The notes: generated by a model from the letters alone, not told the origin. Shown: positions 9,737-24,337, counted from the first letter of the stretch. The stretch: 64,000 bases of DNA from Ornithinibacillus gellani (GCF_003730295.1 NZ_QTSZ01000029.1:248001-312000), one strand, 5' to 3'. A program made the numbers and translations.

Positions 9737-10324
9737 CTACCCTTGCATCCGACGTTCATATGCTTCGATTTGATCTTGATACGTTAACGTTAATGCAATA
9801 TCATCCAAGCCATGCAATAATTTATCCTTTTGATGTGCCGGTATATCAAAGGATACTACAGAGCCATCTGGTGCTGTAATCTCTTGGTTTTCTAAATGTA
9901 CTGCCAATGTGAAATGTTTTTGCTCTGCTTGCTCCATCCATTGCTGAACCTGTTCTTCCTCCAGAGCAATTGGCAATATACCATTTTTCAATGCATTATT
10001 ATAGAAAATATCAGCAAAGCTGGGAGCAATAATTACGCGAAAGCCATAATCCAACAATGCCCAAGGTGCATGTTCCCTGGAAGATCCACAGCCGAAATTC
10101 TCTCCAGCTAATAAAATGGATGCTCCGTCATATTCCGGCTGATTTAAGCTAAAATCAGCGCGCTTCATACCCTCATCATCAAAGCGCCAATGAAAAAACA
10201 AAAATTGCCCAAATCCACTTCGTTCAATTCGTTTTAAAAATTGCTTCGGGATAATCTGGTCGGTGTCGACATTGGTTCTATTTAGTGGATAAACTTTTCC
10301 CTCATGTTTGTTAATTGCTTCCAT
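9737..10324 (-). CDS. leuD: 3-isopropylmalate dehydratase small subunit
   Basis: 195 residues, aconitase swivel domain. It contains NTDQIIPKQFLKR near the N-terminus and the substrate-binding GCGSSREHAPWAL motif (about residues 77-89). It partners LeuC, which is encoded immediately upstream with only 2 bp between stop and start, for the isomerisation of 2-isopropylmalate in leucine synthesis. The ribosome site GGAGGG lies inside the end of leuC, consistent with translational coupling. Confidence 0.96.
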   Translation of the reverse strand: MEAINKHEGKVYPLNRTNVDTDQIIPKQFLKRIERSGFGQFLFFHWRFDDEGMKRADFSLNQPEYDGASILLAGENFGCGSSREHAPWALLDYGFRVIIAPSFADIFYNNALKNGILPIALEEEQVQQWMEQAEQKHFTLAVHLENQEITAPDGSVVSFDIPAHQKDKLLHGLDDIALTLTYQDQIEAYERRMQG

Positions 10325-10326
10325 GA

Positions 10327-11742
10327 TCAGCCCTCCTGCAATACATTTCCAGCATAGGTTCGAACATCAACAAAATGACCAGCAATTGCTGCGGCCGCGG
10401 CCATTTCCGGACTAACAAGATGGGTGCGAGCACCGTTTCCTTGTCGACCCTCAAAGTTACGATTAGACGTGGATGCACATCTACCACCCGCAGGCACGAC
10501 GTCATCATTCATTGCCAAACACATGCTGCAACCAGCGTCACGCCATTCGAAGCCTGCTTGTGTAAATATTTGATCCAAGCCTTCCTCTTCCGCTTTCATT
10601 TTGACAAGGAAGGAACCAGGAACGACAATGGCTCTCACACCTGGATTTACTTGTTTTCCTCTTACAATAGCTGCTGCTTTTCGTAGATCACCCAAGCGGG
10701 AATTCGTACAAGAGCCAATGAAAACATGATCAATTTCAATAGAGGTGATTGCTTGACTTTCCTCTAGTCCCATATAATCCAGTGCACGTTGTACGTCCTC
10801 TGGATAGGAAGTGTCCGCTAGTGCAGGAGTTGTACTATTCACTGGTACACACATGCTTGGGTTTGTACCCCATGTTACTTGCGGTTCAACGGTTGCTGCA
10901 TCAATGGTAACTGTCGCATCAAATACAGCACCTTCATCTGTCGCTAATGCGAGCCACTCCTGTGCTAATTCATCAAAATCAGCACCCACGGGCACATGTC
11001 TTCTTCCCTTTAAATAGGAAATCGTTGTTTCGTCCGGGCTAATCATTCCAGCCCGCGCACCAGCTTCTATTGACATATTGCAAACAGTCATCCGTTCTTC
11101 CATGGAAAGCTTACGAATGGCTTCTCCTGTATATTCCAGAACATAGCCGGTTCCAAATCGAACGCCAAATTTCCCAATAATCGCAAGGATTAAATCCTTT
11201 GCCGTAACACCTGCACCTAGTTCACCTTCTACTTTCACATTCATTGTTTTTGGACAATCCTGCCAAAGTGTTTGGGTTGCCAGCACATGCTCTACTTCGC
11301 TCGTTCCAATTCCAAAAGCCAGTGCTCCAAATGCGCCATGTGTAGACGTATGGCTATCTCCACAAACAATGGTTTTTCCAGGTTGGGTTAGCCCAAGCTC
11401 TGGCCCAATCACATGAACAATACCTTGATCGGGATGGTGCATATCCGCCAAAGGAATATCATTTTCTGCGCAATTGGCCTTCAACGTTTCCATTTGTTTT
11501 TTCGCAATTTTATCCTTAATAACATCACGATTGCGCGTTGGCACATTGTGGTCGACCGTCGCAAAGGTCCGATCTGGTCGGCGCACCTTCCGATTATTCA
11601 TCCGCAGTCCTTCAAATGCTTGTGGTGACGTGACCTCATGAACCAAATGCAGGTCAATATATAATAGATTCGGTTTTCCTTCTTCGCCATGAACGACATG
11701 CTTCTTCCATACCTTTGAAAAAAGTGTTTCCGGTTTTCCCAC
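10327..11742 (-). CDS. leuC: 3-isopropylmalate dehydratase large subunit
   Basis: A frame runs from 11781, but GGAGGTGCTAGAAGC precedes a GTG at 11742, giving 471 residues, close to the usual ~470. Aconitase-family motifs include [18 protein letters not shown]. The three cluster cysteines appear in [14 protein letters not shown] and CSMCLAMN and should bind the [4Fe-4S] centre. It acts as a heterodimer with LeuD in the second step of leucine synthesis. It follows leuB by 20 bp, the alternative upstream start overlapping leuB. Confidence 0.95.
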   Translation of the reverse strand: MGKPETLFSKVWKKHVVHGEEGKPNLLYIDLHLVHEVTSPQAFEGLRMNNRKVRRPDRTFATVDHNVPTRNRDVIKDKIAKKQMETLKANCAENDIPLADMHHPDQGIVHVIGPELGLTQPGKTIVCGDSHTSTHGAFGALAFGIGTSEVEHVLATQTLWQDCPKTMNVKVEGELGAGVTAKDLILAIIGKFGVRFGTGYVLEYTGEAIRKLSMEERMTVCNMSIEAGARAGMISPDETTISYLKGRRHVPVGADFDELAQEWLALATDEGAVFDATVTIDAATVEPQVTWGTNPSMCVPVNSTTPALADTSYPEDVQRALDYMGLEESQAITSIEIDHVFIGSCTNSRLGDLRKAAAIVRGKQVNPGVRAIVVPGSFLVKMKAEEEGLDQIFTQAGFEWRDAGCSMCLAMNDDVVPAGGRCASTSNRNFEGRQGNGARTHLVSPEMAAAAAIAGHFVDVRTYAGNVLQEG

Positions 11743-11762
11743 GCTTCTAGCACCTCCACTAC

Positions 11763-12872
11763 TTATGCGTACATACTGCAAATACTATTTGACACACTCT
11801 TTGTCGTTAGATTTTCAATAATAATTTCAGTTAATTCTTCCGTGCCTACCAGTGTTCCACCTGCAATATTCAGATCCGGTGTATGGAAGCCTTGCTCCAA
11901 TGCAGTCTGTACAGCTTCCTCTATTTCGAATGCTTCATTCCCCATTTGGAAGGAATGACGTAGCATCATGGCAGCTGATAATATCATTCCCAATGGATTG
12001 GCAACACCTGTACCAGCAATATCTGGAGCCGATCCATGAACAGGCTCATACAATCCCACTCCATCCGCTCTGACACTAGCAGATGGAAGCATTCCAAGTG
12101 AACCAGTTAATACAGATGCCTCATCACTCAAAATATCGCCAAATAAATTCTCGGTAACCATGACATCAAATCGATTTGGGTCTGTAATTAACTTCATCGC
12201 TGCTGCATCGACCAATAGATGTTCAACAGTGACGTCAGGATAATCTTTTCGTTTCTCTTCCACCACTTCACGCCACATCCGACTGGATTCCAAAACATTT
12301 GCTTTATCCACTGATGTAAGATGCTTCCTTCGTTGCTGGGCACTTTGAAAAGCGGTATCAATGATTCGTTCCATTTCCACCCGTTCATATGCCAATGTAT
12401 CAACGACTGCTTTCCCATTATTACGTCGTTCACTTGGCTGACCGAAATATAAACCACCCGTCAATTCCCGGACGATTAAAATATCACTGTTTTCAACCAG
12501 CTCTTGCTTTAATGGGGAGGCATGCAACAATGGTTTCATTGCCTTTACCGGACGCAAATTAGCATACAAGCCCATTGATTTCCGAATCCCTAGCAAGCCG
12601 CGCTCGGGACGAAGATGTGCTGGCTGAATATCCCATTTTGGTCCACCAACTGCTCCTAGTAACACGGCATCTGCATGTGTACAAGCTTTTACCGTGTCTT
12701 CTGGTAAAGGTGTCCCAAATTGGTCAATGGCATCTCCACCAATGGCATGCTGGTGGAACGTAAACTGATGGCCAAACTCACTTGCAATTGTGTTCAGGAC
12801 AACCTTTGCCGACTCCATAATTTCCTTGCCTACACCGTCACCCGGAAGCGTTATAATTTGCTTATTCATCAT
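11763..12872 (-). CDS. leuB: 3-isopropylmalate dehydrogenase
   Basis: 369 residues. The N-terminus [12 protein letters not shown] and the central [25 protein letters not shown] followed by [12 protein letters not shown] are typical of the isocitrate/isopropylmalate dehydrogenase family. It performs NAD-dependent oxidative decarboxylation of 3-isopropylmalate. AGGAGGGCCAA precedes two adjacent ATG codons (12872 and 12869) and either could be used. It is co-directional within the operon, 83 bp after leuA. Confidence 0.96.
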   Translation of the reverse strand: MMNKQIITLPGDGVGKEIMESAKVVLNTIASEFGHQFTFHQHAIGGDAIDQFGTPLPEDTVKACTHADAVLLGAVGGPKWDIQPAHLRPERGLLGIRKSMGLYANLRPVKAMKPLLHASPLKQELVENSDILIVRELTGGLYFGQPSERRNNGKAVVDTLAYERVEMERIIDTAFQSAQQRRKHLTSVDKANVLESSRMWREVVEEKRKDYPDVTVEHLLVDAAAMKLITDPNRFDVMVTENLFGDILSDEASVLTGSLGMLPSASVRADGVGLYEPVHGSAPDIAGTGVANPLGMILSAAMMLRHSFQMGNEAFEIEEAVQTALEQGFHTPDLNIAGGTLVGTEELTEIIIENLTTKSVSNSICSMYA

Positions 12873-12955
12873 TTGGCCCTCCTCATGATTTAGAAAAACT
12901 TTTCTAATCCCCGCTTCATTTTAACTGCTGCCGTCATTTCTTCCTGCAACTTTGA

Positions 12956-15542
<2,587 letters not shown>

Positions 15543-15581
15543 CTAAATAATTGTTTGTGGTTTACGTACTATTCCGATAAT

Positions 15582-16097
15582 TTAGACGGTAAATGCATTC
15601 ATTTCCGATACTTGTGGTTGTTGTCCGCGTAAAAATGCAGTCACACCTGTACGGGTTAATTCCTTAATGCCATATGGTCGGAGCAATGTAATCAATGCAT
15701 CCACCTTATCTGGCTTACCTGTTACTTGAATGGCTAAGCTATCGCGGCTTACATCAATGATTGAAGCGCGAAATGGCTGGATAATCCCTTGTATTTCTGA
15801 CCGGGATTGACTTGAACTGCCTACCTTGATTAATGCGAGCTCTCTAGCAACGATTGCTTTTTCTGTGATGTCGGAAACTTTGATCACATCAATTTGTTTA
15901 TTCAGCTGCTTGGTGAGTTGCTCCAGCTTTTGCCGATCACTCACTTCCACTACGAAGGTCATTTTTGAAATACCCTCTATTTCCGAGCTGCCAACAGAAA
16001 TACTATCAATATTGAATTGGCGCTTATGCAGCATACCAGTAATTCGATTTAACACACCACCGCGGTTTTGTACGGTTGCTGTTATGATACGCTTCAT
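15582..16097 (-). CDS. ilvN: Acetolactate synthase small (regulatory) subunit
   Basis: 171 residues. The N-terminal ACT domain ([26 protein letters not shown], about residues 8-33) is followed by a second ALS small-subunit domain. It confers valine feedback and raises the activity of IlvB. Its ATG overlaps the ilvB stop by 4 bp. The symbol ilvH is used for the same family in some genomes. Confidence 0.95.
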   Translation of the reverse strand: MKRIITATVQNRGGVLNRITGMLHKRQFNIDSISVGSSEIEGISKMTFVVEVSDRQKLEQLTKQLNKQIDVIKVSDITEKAIVARELALIKVGSSSQSRSEIQGIIQPFRASIIDVSRDSLAIQVTGKPDKVDALITLLRPYGIKELTRTGVTAFLRGQQPQVSEMNAFTV

Positions 16098-17815
16098 TTC
16101 GTCACCCCTATCATTTCATGTATTCCTTTGCCAGGGGCAATCATTGGATAAACAGCTGTTTGTTTAACGACACGGCAATCGATGACAACTGGTCCATCAT
16201 AAGCAAAGGCCTCTGCTAATGCAGCTGGTAAATCTGCTTCTTTCGTAATCTGCATACCGCGTACACCAAAGCTATCTGCCAGCTTGACGAAATCCGGATT
16301 GAATCCAAACAAGGATTCCGAATAACGTCCTTCATAAAAGCTGCCTTGCCATTGCTTTACCATCCCAAGGGCTTCATTGTTTACAATGAGAACCTTTACC
16401 GATAAATTTCTTTCCCGAACGACAGCGAGCTCCTGGAACGTCATTTGAAAGCCACCATCACCTACGACAGCAACTACTGTATCATCTGGACAAGCAAGCT
16501 GTGCTCCTACAGCTGCTGGAAATCCAAATCCCATTGTTCCAAGTCCGCCCGATGTTACCCAACGATTCGGCTTGTCGAATGCATAGAATTGGGCGGCCCA
16601 CATTTGATGCTGACCTACATCTGTCGTAACAATTGCCTTACCACTTGTTTCTTTATAAATTTGTTCCAGTAGCCATTGAGGTGATAACAGCTGATCCGAA
16701 CGTTCATACCATAATGGAAACGCCTGCTGATTGCTGGCAATCTTTTCATTCCATGCTGTGATATCCGGCTGTGTGATATCTGCTGAGAGCAATGCAAGTA
16801 ATGCTTCCTTTGCATCTGCAACCACTGGTATATCTGTTTTGATGTTTTTACCAATTTCAGCCGGATCGATATCAATATGCGCGACCTTCGCATGAATTGC
16901 GAAATGCTCTAAGTTACCAGTAAGTCGATCATCAAATCTTGCGCCGATATTAATGAGTAAATCACTTTCATAGATGGCCATGTTTGCCGCATATGTGCCA
17001 TGCATACCAGCCATGCCTAATGCTTGTGAGCCTGTTCCTGGATAACTGCCTAGACCTAGTAAAGTTGTTGCAACAGGTAAATCATAGCGCTCTGCAAATT
17101 CTTTGAGCTCTTCGGCTGCGTCAGCAAATAGTACGCCAGCCCCAGCTAAGATAACGGGACGCTTTGCCCTTCCCAGTGCTTCAGCCAGCTTCACAATTTG
17201 CAGTGGATTCGGCTTCTCTGTCGGTTGGTAGCCTGGTAAATCAAAATGATTATCGAAATCTCCGGTTGTTAAATCTGCTGAAATATCCTTAGGAATATCA
17301 ACTACTACCGGCCCTGGTCTTCCTGTTGTTGCAATATGAAAAGCTTCACTTATAATTCGTGGTAAATCATCAATCTGTTTCACTTGGTAATTGTATTTCG
17401 TAATCGGAGTTGTAATTCCCAGAATATCGGACTCCTGAAATGCATCTGTTCCGATTACTCCTCTTGCTACCTGGCCCGTAAATACAACCAATGGAAGGGA
17501 GTCCATCATCGCATCAGCAATGCCTGTTATTAAATTGGTTGCACCTGGACCCGATGTAGCCAGCACTACCCCTGGTTTCCCTGTCACCCGAGCATAACCT
17601 TCCGCCGCATGGATGGATCCTTGTTCGTGACGGAATAGGACATGTTCAAATGGTGCTTCACTGCGATATATCGCATCATAAATTGGGAGTACTGCACCTC
17701 CAGGATAGCCAAAAATGGTATCGACTCCTTCTGCCACCAATGATTCAATGAGCAGATCAGCACCCGTCATTACTTTGTTTGTCCCTTCTACTTCTTGCTT
17801 TGCCTCCACACGCAA
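16094..17815 (-). CDS. ilvB: Acetolactate synthase large subunit
   Basis: About 573 residues, thiamine-diphosphate enzyme with N-terminal pyrimidine-binding, central and C-terminal TPP domains. The TPP motif starts [13 protein letters not shown] and ends [11 protein letters not shown], and the catalytic Glu lies in [17 protein letters not shown]. It makes acetolactate and acetohydroxybutyrate. AAAAGGAGG sits one base before a GTG at 17824, too close for initiation. The TTG at 17815, ten bases after GGAGG, is a better start. It is the first gene after the T-box leader. Confidence 0.95.
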   Translation of the reverse strand: MRVEAKQEVEGTNKVMTGADLLIESLVAEGVDTIFGYPGGAVLPIYDAIYRSEAPFEHVLFRHEQGSIHAAEGYARVTGKPGVVLATSGPGATNLITGIADAMMDSLPLVVFTGQVARGVIGTDAFQESDILGITTPITKYNYQVKQIDDLPRIISEAFHIATTGRPGPVVVDIPKDISADLTTGDFDNHFDLPGYQPTEKPNPLQIVKLAEALGRAKRPVILAGAGVLFADAAEELKEFAERYDLPVATTLLGLGSYPGTGSQALGMAGMHGTYAANMAIYESDLLINIGARFDDRLTGNLEHFAIHAKVAHIDIDPAEIGKNIKTDIPVVADAKEALLALLSADITQPDITAWNEKIASNQQAFPLWYERSDQLLSPQWLLEQIYKETSGKAIVTTDVGQHQMWAAQFYAFDKPNRWVTSGGLGTMGFGFPAAVGAQLACPDDTVVAVVGDGGFQMTFQELAVVRERNLSVKVLIVNNEALGMVKQWQGSFYEGRYSESLFGFNPDFVKLADSFGVRGMQITKEADLPAALAEAFAYDGPVVIDCRVVKQTAVYPMIAPGKGIHEMIGVTK

Positions 17816-17861
17816 TTCAAACACGCCTCCTTTTAGTCATTGTTCATCTTTCATTCTTAAC

Positions 17862-18175
17862 GAAAAAAGACCCTTCTTTCCCCACACATCTGTCCATGAT
17901 GAATCAGATTAGTATGGGGAGAAAAGAGTCTTCCTTTCACGGTACCACCCAGGTTTACAGCATTCTTACGAATACGGCCTCATGAAGCTGATAAACAGCC
18001 TCTTTGATAACAGGTGCTGGTTTGGTAGCACCTGGCTAGATCTAATTAGCAAAAGCTGTTCAATCCAGCACTCAGGGATGATGTCGGAGCAAATTGTACT
18101 TCTGGGCTTCCAGCAACCCCAGATCTCTGAGAGTACAATGGTGATGCTCCTTTTTTCCCGTCATCGCATTTTATA
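17862..18175 (-). promoter_or_regulatory. T-box leader riboswitch controlling ilvBNC-leuABCD-ilvA
   Basis: On the - strand the leader shows a stem I with CAGAGATCTGGGGTTGC-type apical elements. A conserved T-box sequence reads ACCTGGGTGGTACCGTG (around 17936-17952). It ends in a long terminator hairpin (GACTCTTTTCTCCCCATA with its complement) followed by TTTTTT. A CTC triplet (complement of 18087-18089) sits near the expected specifier loop, which would make it leucine-sensing as in the B. subtilis ilv-leu operon. The specifier assignment is inference. Uncharged tRNA binding would prevent termination before ilvB. Confidence 0.9.
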
Positions 18176-18261
18176 ATATTGGAATGTAAAATAACATTCC
18201 CATTCACATACCAAGTTTTTTTGGAAAGTGAAAGTTTTGACTGTCTGATATATTGCGACTA

Positions 18262-18290
18262 ATCATATAACGTTTTTCGTATTAGGTCAA
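18262..18290 (-). promoter_or_regulatory. Sigma-A promoter upstream of the T-box leader
   Basis: On the - strand, TTGACC (18285-18290), a 17-bp spacer, then TATGAT (18262-18267). It lies about 85 bp upstream of the first T-box stem and is the likely start of the ilv-leu transcript. Confidence 0.6.
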
Positions 18291-18334
18291 TAGCTAAAAT
18301 AAAGTTTTTTGACACTTTTGATTAATCAAATAAA

Positions 18335-18350
18335 ATGAATGCGTTTACAA
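18335..18350 (-). promoter_or_regulatory. Putative CcpA (cre) site
   Basis: TGTAAACGCATTCA on the - strand matches the cre consensus TGWAANCGNTNWCA at 13 of 14 positions. It is centred about 85-90 bp upstream of the inferred transcription start, the same geometry as the activating cre of the B. subtilis ilv-leu operon. Confidence 0.5.
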
Positions 18351-18583
18351 CGTTGTCCTTGTCAACTTCATCAAAACACAAAAAAGTTTATTACATTTCT
18401 ATTACATCGTGATTCAAGTGTGTTTCCTTTGATTCAACAAGGTTTAAAGGCCATTTTTATAAGATAATTGGGATTGTTTTTGATCCGTGATGGGCCCCCA
18501 TTTTGGATTATGCATGGCCATTAAAAAGTTTGGTTGTTGCTTCAAAGGGTGTCACTTTAACCATGTATACTTGTTCGCCTAAA

Positions 18584-18617
18584 TAAAAAAGCTTCAGCCA
18601 GTTCGGCTGAAGCTTTT
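18584..18617 (-). terminator. Terminator of ilvD
   Basis: On the - strand, AAAAGCTTCAGCC and GGCTGAAGCTTTT form a 13-bp stem around a 4-nt loop, followed by TTATTT. It separates ilvD from the T-box operon. Confidence 0.85.
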
Positions 18618-18630
18618 GGTACGGTACGAC

Positions 18631-20334
18631 TTAATATTCACTTTCCTCCAGTGTGCGATGAAAGAAATCTGTGACGGCTCCTTTGGAGGAACATGACACA
18701 TTATGCGCATATTTGCCAAGCACACCTTTTGTATATAACGGTGGCGCAGTCCATTGTTTCTTTCGTAATGCCAGCTCCTCATCTGTTATTGCGACCGAAA
18801 TGCGTTTTTCGTCTGAATCAATGGTTACCAAATCGCCTTCTTCCAGTAAAGCAATTGGTCCACCAACCTGTGCTTCGGGTGCAATATGACCAACCACTAG
18901 CCCATGGGTTCCACCCGAAAAGCGTCCATCTGTCAATAAAGCAACCTTTTCGCCAAGTCCTTTTCCAACAAGAATAGCGGAAATAGATAGCATTTCTGGC
19001 ATACCTGGACCGCCCTTTGGACCAACATAGCGAATGACGAGTACATCACCAGCATTTATTTCGTTATTCATCACAGCTTCTGTTGCCTCTGCCTCCGTGT
19101 CAAATACACGTGCAGGGCCGGTATGCTGATTCACCTTCACACCTGAAACCTTCGCAACCGCTCCACGTGGTGCTAGATTCCCCTTCAGTACAATCAATGG
19201 TCCATCGGTACGCTTTGGCTGGTCAAATGGCATAATAACGTCCTGACCTTCTGCAAGAGAGGGGGCATCCTGCAGATTTTCAGCTATTGTTTTACCTGTT
19301 ACTGTTAAGCAGTCACCATGCAAATATCCAGCTTCATAAAGCATTTTCATAACAGCAGGCACACCACCTACACGATGTAAATCCTGCATGACATATTTTC
19401 CACTTGGCTTCAAATCTGCCAAATGTGGTACTTTCGCTTGAATTCGATTGAAATCGTCAATGGATAAATCCACATCAATAGCATGCGCAATCGAAAGTAA
19501 ATGTAAAATGGCATTCGTGGAACCTCCCAAAGCCATCACAACGGTAATCGCATTTTCAAATGCTTCCTTCGTCATAATATCCTTCGGGTAAATACCCTTT
19601 TCCAATAAATGATAGACAGCTTCTCCTGCTGCTTCACAATCCTTCGCTTTTAGACCTGATTCAGCAGGATTCGATGCACTCCCGGGCAGACTCATTCCCA
19701 TGGCTTCGACAGCAGAAGCCATCGTATTCGCCGTATACATGCCTCCACATGAACCTGCGCCAGGGCATGCTTTACATTCAATTGCCTGTAACTCACCATC
19801 ATCAATCTTGCCATTATTATGCTGGCCTACACCTTCAAAGACAGAAACGATATCGATATCCTTTCCACGGTGTGTACCTGGTGCAATAGTGCCACCATAC
19901 ACAAATACGGATGGCACTTCTGCATTGGCAATTGCTATCATACAACCTGGAATATTTTTATCACAGCCACCAATGGTTACAAGCCCGTCCAAATTTTCCG
20001 CCCCAACAACTGTTTCGATGGAATCCGCAATCACATCCCTACTTGGTAAGGAATAGCGCATCCCCTGGGTTCCCATTGAAATCCCGTCTGATACAGTAAT
20101 TGTATTAAAAATTAACGGAACGCCTCCAGCTTGTTTGGCACCATTTTTTGCACTAACCGCCAAATCATATATATGAACGTTACAAGGAGTTACTTCACTC
20201 CACGTACTTGCAATGCCAATCATCGGTTTTTTGAAGTCCTCATCTTCTACTCCAACAGCCCGTAACATGGCACGATTCGGTGCTTTCATTGTTCCTTCAA
20301 ACACATGACTTTTGATTCGCAAATCCTTTTTCAT
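18631..20334 (-). CDS. ilvD: Dihydroxyacid dehydratase
   Basis: 567 residues, IlvD/Edd family. The cluster-ligand motifs [13 protein letters not shown] and [16 protein letters not shown] are present, and the C-terminus has the [14 protein letters not shown] motif. It dehydrates dihydroxyacids to 2-oxo acids, the third common step of branched-chain synthesis. Unlike in many Bacillaceae it is separated from ilvB by its own terminator and a T-box, so it has separate control. AAAGAAAGGGG precedes the ATG. Confidence 0.96.
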   Translation of the reverse strand: MKKDLRIKSHVFEGTMKAPNRAMLRAVGVEDEDFKKPMIGIASTWSEVTPCNVHIYDLAVSAKNGAKQAGGVPLIFNTITVSDGISMGTQGMRYSLPSRDVIADSIETVVGAENLDGLVTIGGCDKNIPGCMIAIANAEVPSVFVYGGTIAPGTHRGKDIDIVSVFEGVGQHNNGKIDDGELQAIECKACPGAGSCGGMYTANTMASAVEAMGMSLPGSASNPAESGLKAKDCEAAGEAVYHLLEKGIYPKDIMTKEAFENAITVVMALGGSTNAILHLLSIAHAIDVDLSIDDFNRIQAKVPHLADLKPSGKYVMQDLHRVGGVPAVMKMLYEAGYLHGDCLTVTGKTIAENLQDAPSLAEGQDVIMPFDQPKRTDGPLIVLKGNLAPRGAVAKVSGVKVNQHTGPARVFDTEAEATEAVMNNEINAGDVLVIRYVGPKGGPGMPEMLSISAILVGKGLGEKVALLTDGRFSGGTHGLVVGHIAPEAQVGGPIALLEEGDLVTIDSDEKRISVAITDEELALRKKQWTAPPLYTKGVLGKYAHNVSCSSKGAVTDFFHRTLEESEY

Positions 20335-20360
20335 CCAGCATGGCCCCTTTCTTTCGAATC

Positions 20361-20389
20361 ATTATAGAGCTAGTTATTATATAATTCAA
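20361..20389 (-). promoter_or_regulatory. Probable sigma-A promoter of ilvD
   Basis: On the - strand, TTGAAT (20384-20389), a 17-bp spacer, then a perfect TATAAT (20361-20366). The predicted leader is only about 20 nt and already includes the ribosome site, so no leader riboswitch is possible for ilvD. Confidence 0.55.
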
Positions 20390-20491
20390 ATCATTTATAC
20401 AAATAAATTTAGTTTGGATACACAACACACTGGGCTTTTATAGGAAAATAATTTTTATTTCAGATTTCAAAATCTGCAATTGAGCCAATGC

Positions 20492-20525
20492 AAAAAAACC
20501 GGACGATATGAATTGTTCGCCCGGT
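20492..20525 (-). terminator. Terminator of argF
   Basis: On the - strand, CACCGGGCGAAC pairs with a downstream sequence ending CCGG, followed by TTTTTTTGC. It lies 16 bp after the argF stop. Confidence 0.75.
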
Positions 20526-20540
20526 GATTTGCCGATTATA

Positions 20541-21503
20541 TTATGCCATTAATCCTACCAGCAATGCTTTCTGGGCATGGAGTCGATTTTCCGCCTGTTG
20601 AAATACAATCGAATGGCTGCCATCTAGTACGCCTGCTGTTACTTCTTGTTCACGATGCGCTGGCAAACAATGCATGAAAACCATATCTTTTTTTGCTAAA
20701 GCGCATAACGATTCATTCACTTGAAATGGTGAGAATTCAGCTAGACGTTCCGCTTGTTCCTTCTCCTGCCCCATACTCGTCCACACATCCGTATAAAGCA
20801 CATCTGCATGGGAAGCAGCAGATTCAGCTTGATGACTGACTTCTATCTGCGCACCGGTGATTTCAGCTAAATGCTTTGCTTTTTCAACGATATTCGGGTC
20901 TGGTTCATAACCTTTTGGCGATGCAATGTGAATATGCATCCCCATTTTAGCCCCGCCTAAAAGTAAGGAGTGCGCCATGTTATTTCCATCACCGATATAG
21001 GCAACCTTCACTCCTTTCAATCCGCCTTTTTTCTCTTGAATGGTTAATAAATCAGCAAGCACCTGACATGGGTGATACATATCAGTCAAACCATTGATGA
21101 TCGGAATGGTGGCGTGTGCAGCCATCTCTTCAATCATAGCCTGGGAATATGTTCGGATCATAATGCCATCTAAGTAACCGGATAATACTTTTGCTGTATC
21201 CGCGATTGTCTCTCCTCTGCCCAATTGCATATCAGACGGGCTCAAAAATAACGCATGCCCACCTAGCTGGAACATTCCTGTTTCAAATGATACCCGGGTT
21301 CTTGTCGAAGCTTTTTCAAAAATCATTCCCAACGTTTTTCCTTGCAATGGCTGAACTTGTTTACCGAGCTTTTGTTGATTCTTTAGGATTGCGGCTAGCT
21401 CAAGCAGCTGATTCAAATCATCCTGACTGCAATCCTCCAATGTTAGAAAATCCTTTCCAGATAATCCATCCTCTAAGCCCATCTTTGTAACCTTTGCTCC
21501 CAT
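20541..21503 (-). CDS. argF: Ornithine carbamoyltransferase
   Basis: The frame opens at 21524, but AAAGGTG ten bases before an ATG at 21503 gives a 320-residue protein of normal length. The carbamoyl-phosphate motif [18 protein letters not shown] and the ornithine-loop HCLPAHR are all present. It makes citrulline from ornithine. It is the last gene of argG-argH-argF, an order that groups the three steps from ornithine to arginine. No other arginine genes occur in the window. Confidence 0.95.
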   Translation of the reverse strand: MGAKVTKMGLEDGLSGKDFLTLEDCSQDDLNQLLELAAILKNQQKLGKQVQPLQGKTLGMIFEKASTRTRVSFETGMFQLGGHALFLSPSDMQLGRGETIADTAKVLSGYLDGIMIRTYSQAMIEEMAAHATIPIINGLTDMYHPCQVLADLLTIQEKKGGLKGVKVAYIGDGNNMAHSLLLGGAKMGMHIHIASPKGYEPDPNIVEKAKHLAEITGAQIEVSHQAESAASHADVLYTDVWTSMGQEKEQAERLAEFSPFQVNESLCALAKKDMVFMHCLPAHREQEVTAGVLDGSHSIVFQQAENRLHAQKALLVGLMA

Positions 21504-21583
21504 CTTATTCGCACACCTTTCCATTTCACATGAAGTTAAACTATTTATCTATTTATCTCGTCATTTCTTAATAAAAATAAATT

Positions 21584-22999
21584 CTAAGAACCTATTTGCT
21601 GAATCTTTTCGTCTATCCAACTAGCTGTTTCATCAAATAATTGCTTTGCCCCAGCCAGCTGTTCCTCTACACGTTTTTTAGCTGTGCCGCCTGCAACATC
21701 TCTTGCATTTACAACTGCTTCCGGAGTCAAAACTTTAAATACATCTGCTTCAATACAAGGTGAAAATTCCTGCAATTCCTCTAAGGTCGTATCCAAAATA
21801 TAGATTCCACGTTGGATACAGGACTGGACTATTTTACCGGACACGGCATGAGATTCCCTAAAGGTCAGTCCCTTTCCAACTAAATAATCGGCTAGATCTG
21901 TTGCGTTGGAAAAATCATGTCGAACTGCTTGATACATCTGATCTTTTTTCACCGTCATCGTTTCCATCATTGGTGCAAACAACGCCAATGCACCCTTTAA
22001 TGTGTCCACTGTATCAAACATACCTTCCTTATCCTCTTGCATATCCTTGTTATAGGCTAATGGCAGCCCTTTTAATGTTGTTAGCATGCCAATCAAATGA
22101 CCGAATATCCGTCCCGATTTTCCACGAACAAGCTCGGCTACATCCGGGTTCTTTTTTTGTGGCATCATGCTGCTCCCTGTGCAAAATGCATCGTCCAATT
22201 CAATAAAATTAAATTCCGCACTGGACCAGATGATCAATTCCTCGCTAAGCCTGGACAGATGCACAGCAATTAGAGAAGCAGCTGACAGAAATTCAACGAC
22301 AAAGTCACGATCACTTACGGCATCTAAACTATTTGCACATATCCCATCGAAATGAAGCTGTTCCGCTACAAATTGGCGATCAATTGGAAAGGTTGTTCCC
22401 GCTAAAGCTCCAGCGCCAAGCGGGGATTGGTTGACCCGCTTCCAGCTATCTGTTAAACGTTCTATGTCACGTTGCAGCATAAATACATATGCCATCATAT
22501 GGTGAGCGAACAGAACCGGCTGCGCACGCTGTAAGTGAGTATAGCCAGGCAATACGGTGTCCAAATTTGCTTCGGCCTGTGTCAATAGTGCCTGCTGAAC
22601 TTGGAGCAGCCCTTGTACCAATGTACATAATTCTTCTCGTAGATAGAGCCGCATATCCAAGGCAACCTGATCATTCCTGCTTCTCCCGGTGTGGAGCTTT
22701 CCGCCGACAGCACCAACCTCATCAATCAGCAGCTTCTCTACATTCATATGGATATCTTCATCTGTTTCAGATAATGCGGCCTCACCGGATTGAATTGCTT
22801 CGGCAACCTTTTCCAAGCCAGCAGCAATTTGATCTGCATCTTTAGCTGACAGGATGCCACAATGCTTTAGCATGTCAACATGCGCCAAACTACCTTGTAT
22901 ATCTTGCTTTACCATTTTTTGATCGAAGGAAATGGAAGCTGTATAGGTTTCTACTAATTCATTTGTTGGCTTCGTAAATCTTCCACCCCATAGTTTCAT
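21584..22999 (-). CDS. argH: Argininosuccinate lyase
   Basis: 471 residues, fumarase/aspartase superfamily. The signature [20 protein letters not shown] is intact, and [15 protein letters not shown] is also present. It splits argininosuccinate into arginine and fumarate. Its ATG overlaps the argG stop by 4 bp. The usual length is about 460 residues. Confidence 0.96.
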   Translation of the reverse strand: MKLWGGRFTKPTNELVETYTASISFDQKMVKQDIQGSLAHVDMLKHCGILSAKDADQIAAGLEKVAEAIQSGEAALSETDEDIHMNVEKLLIDEVGAVGGKLHTGRSRNDQVALDMRLYLREELCTLVQGLLQVQQALLTQAEANLDTVLPGYTHLQRAQPVLFAHHMMAYVFMLQRDIERLTDSWKRVNQSPLGAGALAGTTFPIDRQFVAEQLHFDGICANSLDAVSDRDFVVEFLSAASLIAVHLSRLSEELIIWSSAEFNFIELDDAFCTGSSMMPQKKNPDVAELVRGKSGRIFGHLIGMLTTLKGLPLAYNKDMQEDKEGMFDTVDTLKGALALFAPMMETMTVKKDQMYQAVRHDFSNATDLADYLVGKGLTFRESHAVSGKIVQSCIQRGIYILDTTLEELQEFSPCIEADVFKVLTPEAVVNARDVAGGTAKKRVEEQLAGAKQLFDETASWIDEKIQQIGS

Positions 23000-24252
23000 A
23001 GTTTTACCGCTTCTTTCACATCAACCGTTATCGCATCAATTGTTTTACCATCCTGTTTTTGTTTATTTACTGCAGCATGCACTTTCGTAGGTAGTCCCCA
23101 CAGCTTGATAAATCCAAGTGCTGCATCATGATCAAATGCATCTCCTGCATCATAGGTTGCCAAATCTAAATCATATAGGGATTGATCGGATTGACGTCCA
23201 ATCACCTGGATATGTCCCTTATACAATTTGACCTTCACTTTTCCATTTACCTGTGCTTGCGTTTCTTCAATAAATGCCTGCAGTGCTTTCGTTAATGGCG
23301 AATACCAAAGCCCATCATAGACTGCCTGTGCCAATTTTTGTTCGATAATCGGTTTAAACTGTGCCACTTCACGTGTTAAAGTAAGAGATTCTAAGCTTTG
23401 ATGCGCGGCAATCAAGGTCAAGGCAGCAGGAGCTTCGTAAATTTCACGGGATTTAATTCCTACTAAGCGATTTTCTACATGATCGACACGACCAACGCCG
23501 TGCTTACCAGCAATATCATTCAACTCTAAAATAAGTTCATTTAATTCGAATGCTTCTCCATTCATGGCAACAGGCTTCCCCTGAATAAATTCAATTTCAA
23601 TTACTTCTGGTTCATCTGGAGCTTCTACAGGGTCCGTAGTTAAATCATATGCTCCTTTTGGCGCTTCCACCCAAGGATTTTCCAGTACTCCACATTCACA
23701 GCTTCTTCCCCATAGATTTTGGTCAATACTATATGGATTATCGACATCAACTGGTACTGGAATGCCATGCTTCTTCGCGTACTCAATCTCTTCATCCCGC
23801 GTCATAGCCCATTCTCTTACTGGGGCAACAATTTTTAACTCTGGATTTAAGGCTGTAAACGCAACATCGAAGCGAACCTGATCATTACCTTTCCCTGTGC
23901 AGCCATGTGCAACTGCAACTGCCCCTTCTTTTGCTGCGATATCAACTAAAACCCTCGCAATGAGCGGGCGTGATAAAGCAGAAATTAACGGATAAACTCC
24001 TTCATATAGTAAATTTGCCTGCAATGCTGGTAACACATAATCTGTTGCATATAACTCTTTTGCATCGATGACATAAGATTTGATTGCTCCTACATCAAGT
24101 GCTTTCGTTTTAATAAATTCTAAATCCTTACCTTCTCCAACATCCAATGCCACTGCAATGACATCGTAATTATATTTATCCTGCAACCATTTTACCGCAA
24201 CTGACGTATCCAGTCCCCCCGAATATGCCAATACAATCTTTTCCTTTGCCAT
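22996..24252 (-). CDS. argG: Argininosuccinate synthase
   Basis: 418 residues from the ATG at 24252, which GGGAG precedes by eight bases. An upstream in-frame GTG at 24261 is too close to that site. The PP-loop ATP-binding motif is [17 protein letters not shown]. It joins citrulline and aspartate using ATP. It is the first gene of argGHF, with a promoter and paired ARG boxes directly upstream. Confidence 0.96.
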   Translation of the reverse strand: MAKEKIVLAYSGGLDTSVAVKWLQDKYNYDVIAVALDVGEGKDLEFIKTKALDVGAIKSYVIDAKELYATDYVLPALQANLLYEGVYPLISALSRPLIARVLVDIAAKEGAVAVAHGCTGKGNDQVRFDVAFTALNPELKIVAPVREWAMTRDEEIEYAKKHGIPVPVDVDNPYSIDQNLWGRSCECGVLENPWVEAPKGAYDLTTDPVEAPDEPEVIEIEFIQGKPVAMNGEAFELNELILELNDIAGKHGVGRVDHVENRLVGIKSREIYEAPAALTLIAAHQSLESLTLTREVAQFKPIIEQKLAQAVYDGLWYSPLTKALQAFIEETQAQVNGKVKVKLYKGHIQVIGRQSDQSLYDLDLATYDAGDAFDHDAALGFIKLWGLPTKVHAAVNKQKQDGKTIDAITVDVKEAVKL

Positions 24253-24302
24253 ATTATCCACTCCCTAATTCGTCCTTGTTGTTGATTACTATTATTTAAT
24301 AT

Positions 24303-24337
24303 TGATTAATTATGCAACAAAATGTATTTTAATGCAA
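24303..24337 (-). promoter_or_regulatory. argG promoter overlapped by two ARG boxes
   Basis: On the - strand, TTGCAT (24332-24337), a 17-bp spacer, then CATAAT (24309-24314). Two ArgR-type palindromic cores overlap it. TGCATTAAAATACA (24323-24336) fits TGNAT-N4-ATNCA perfectly. TGCATAATTAATCA (24303-24316) has one mismatch. Their centres are 20 bp apart, as expected for an ArgR/AhrC hexamer on tandem boxes, so arginine-dependent repression is likely. Confidence 0.55.
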
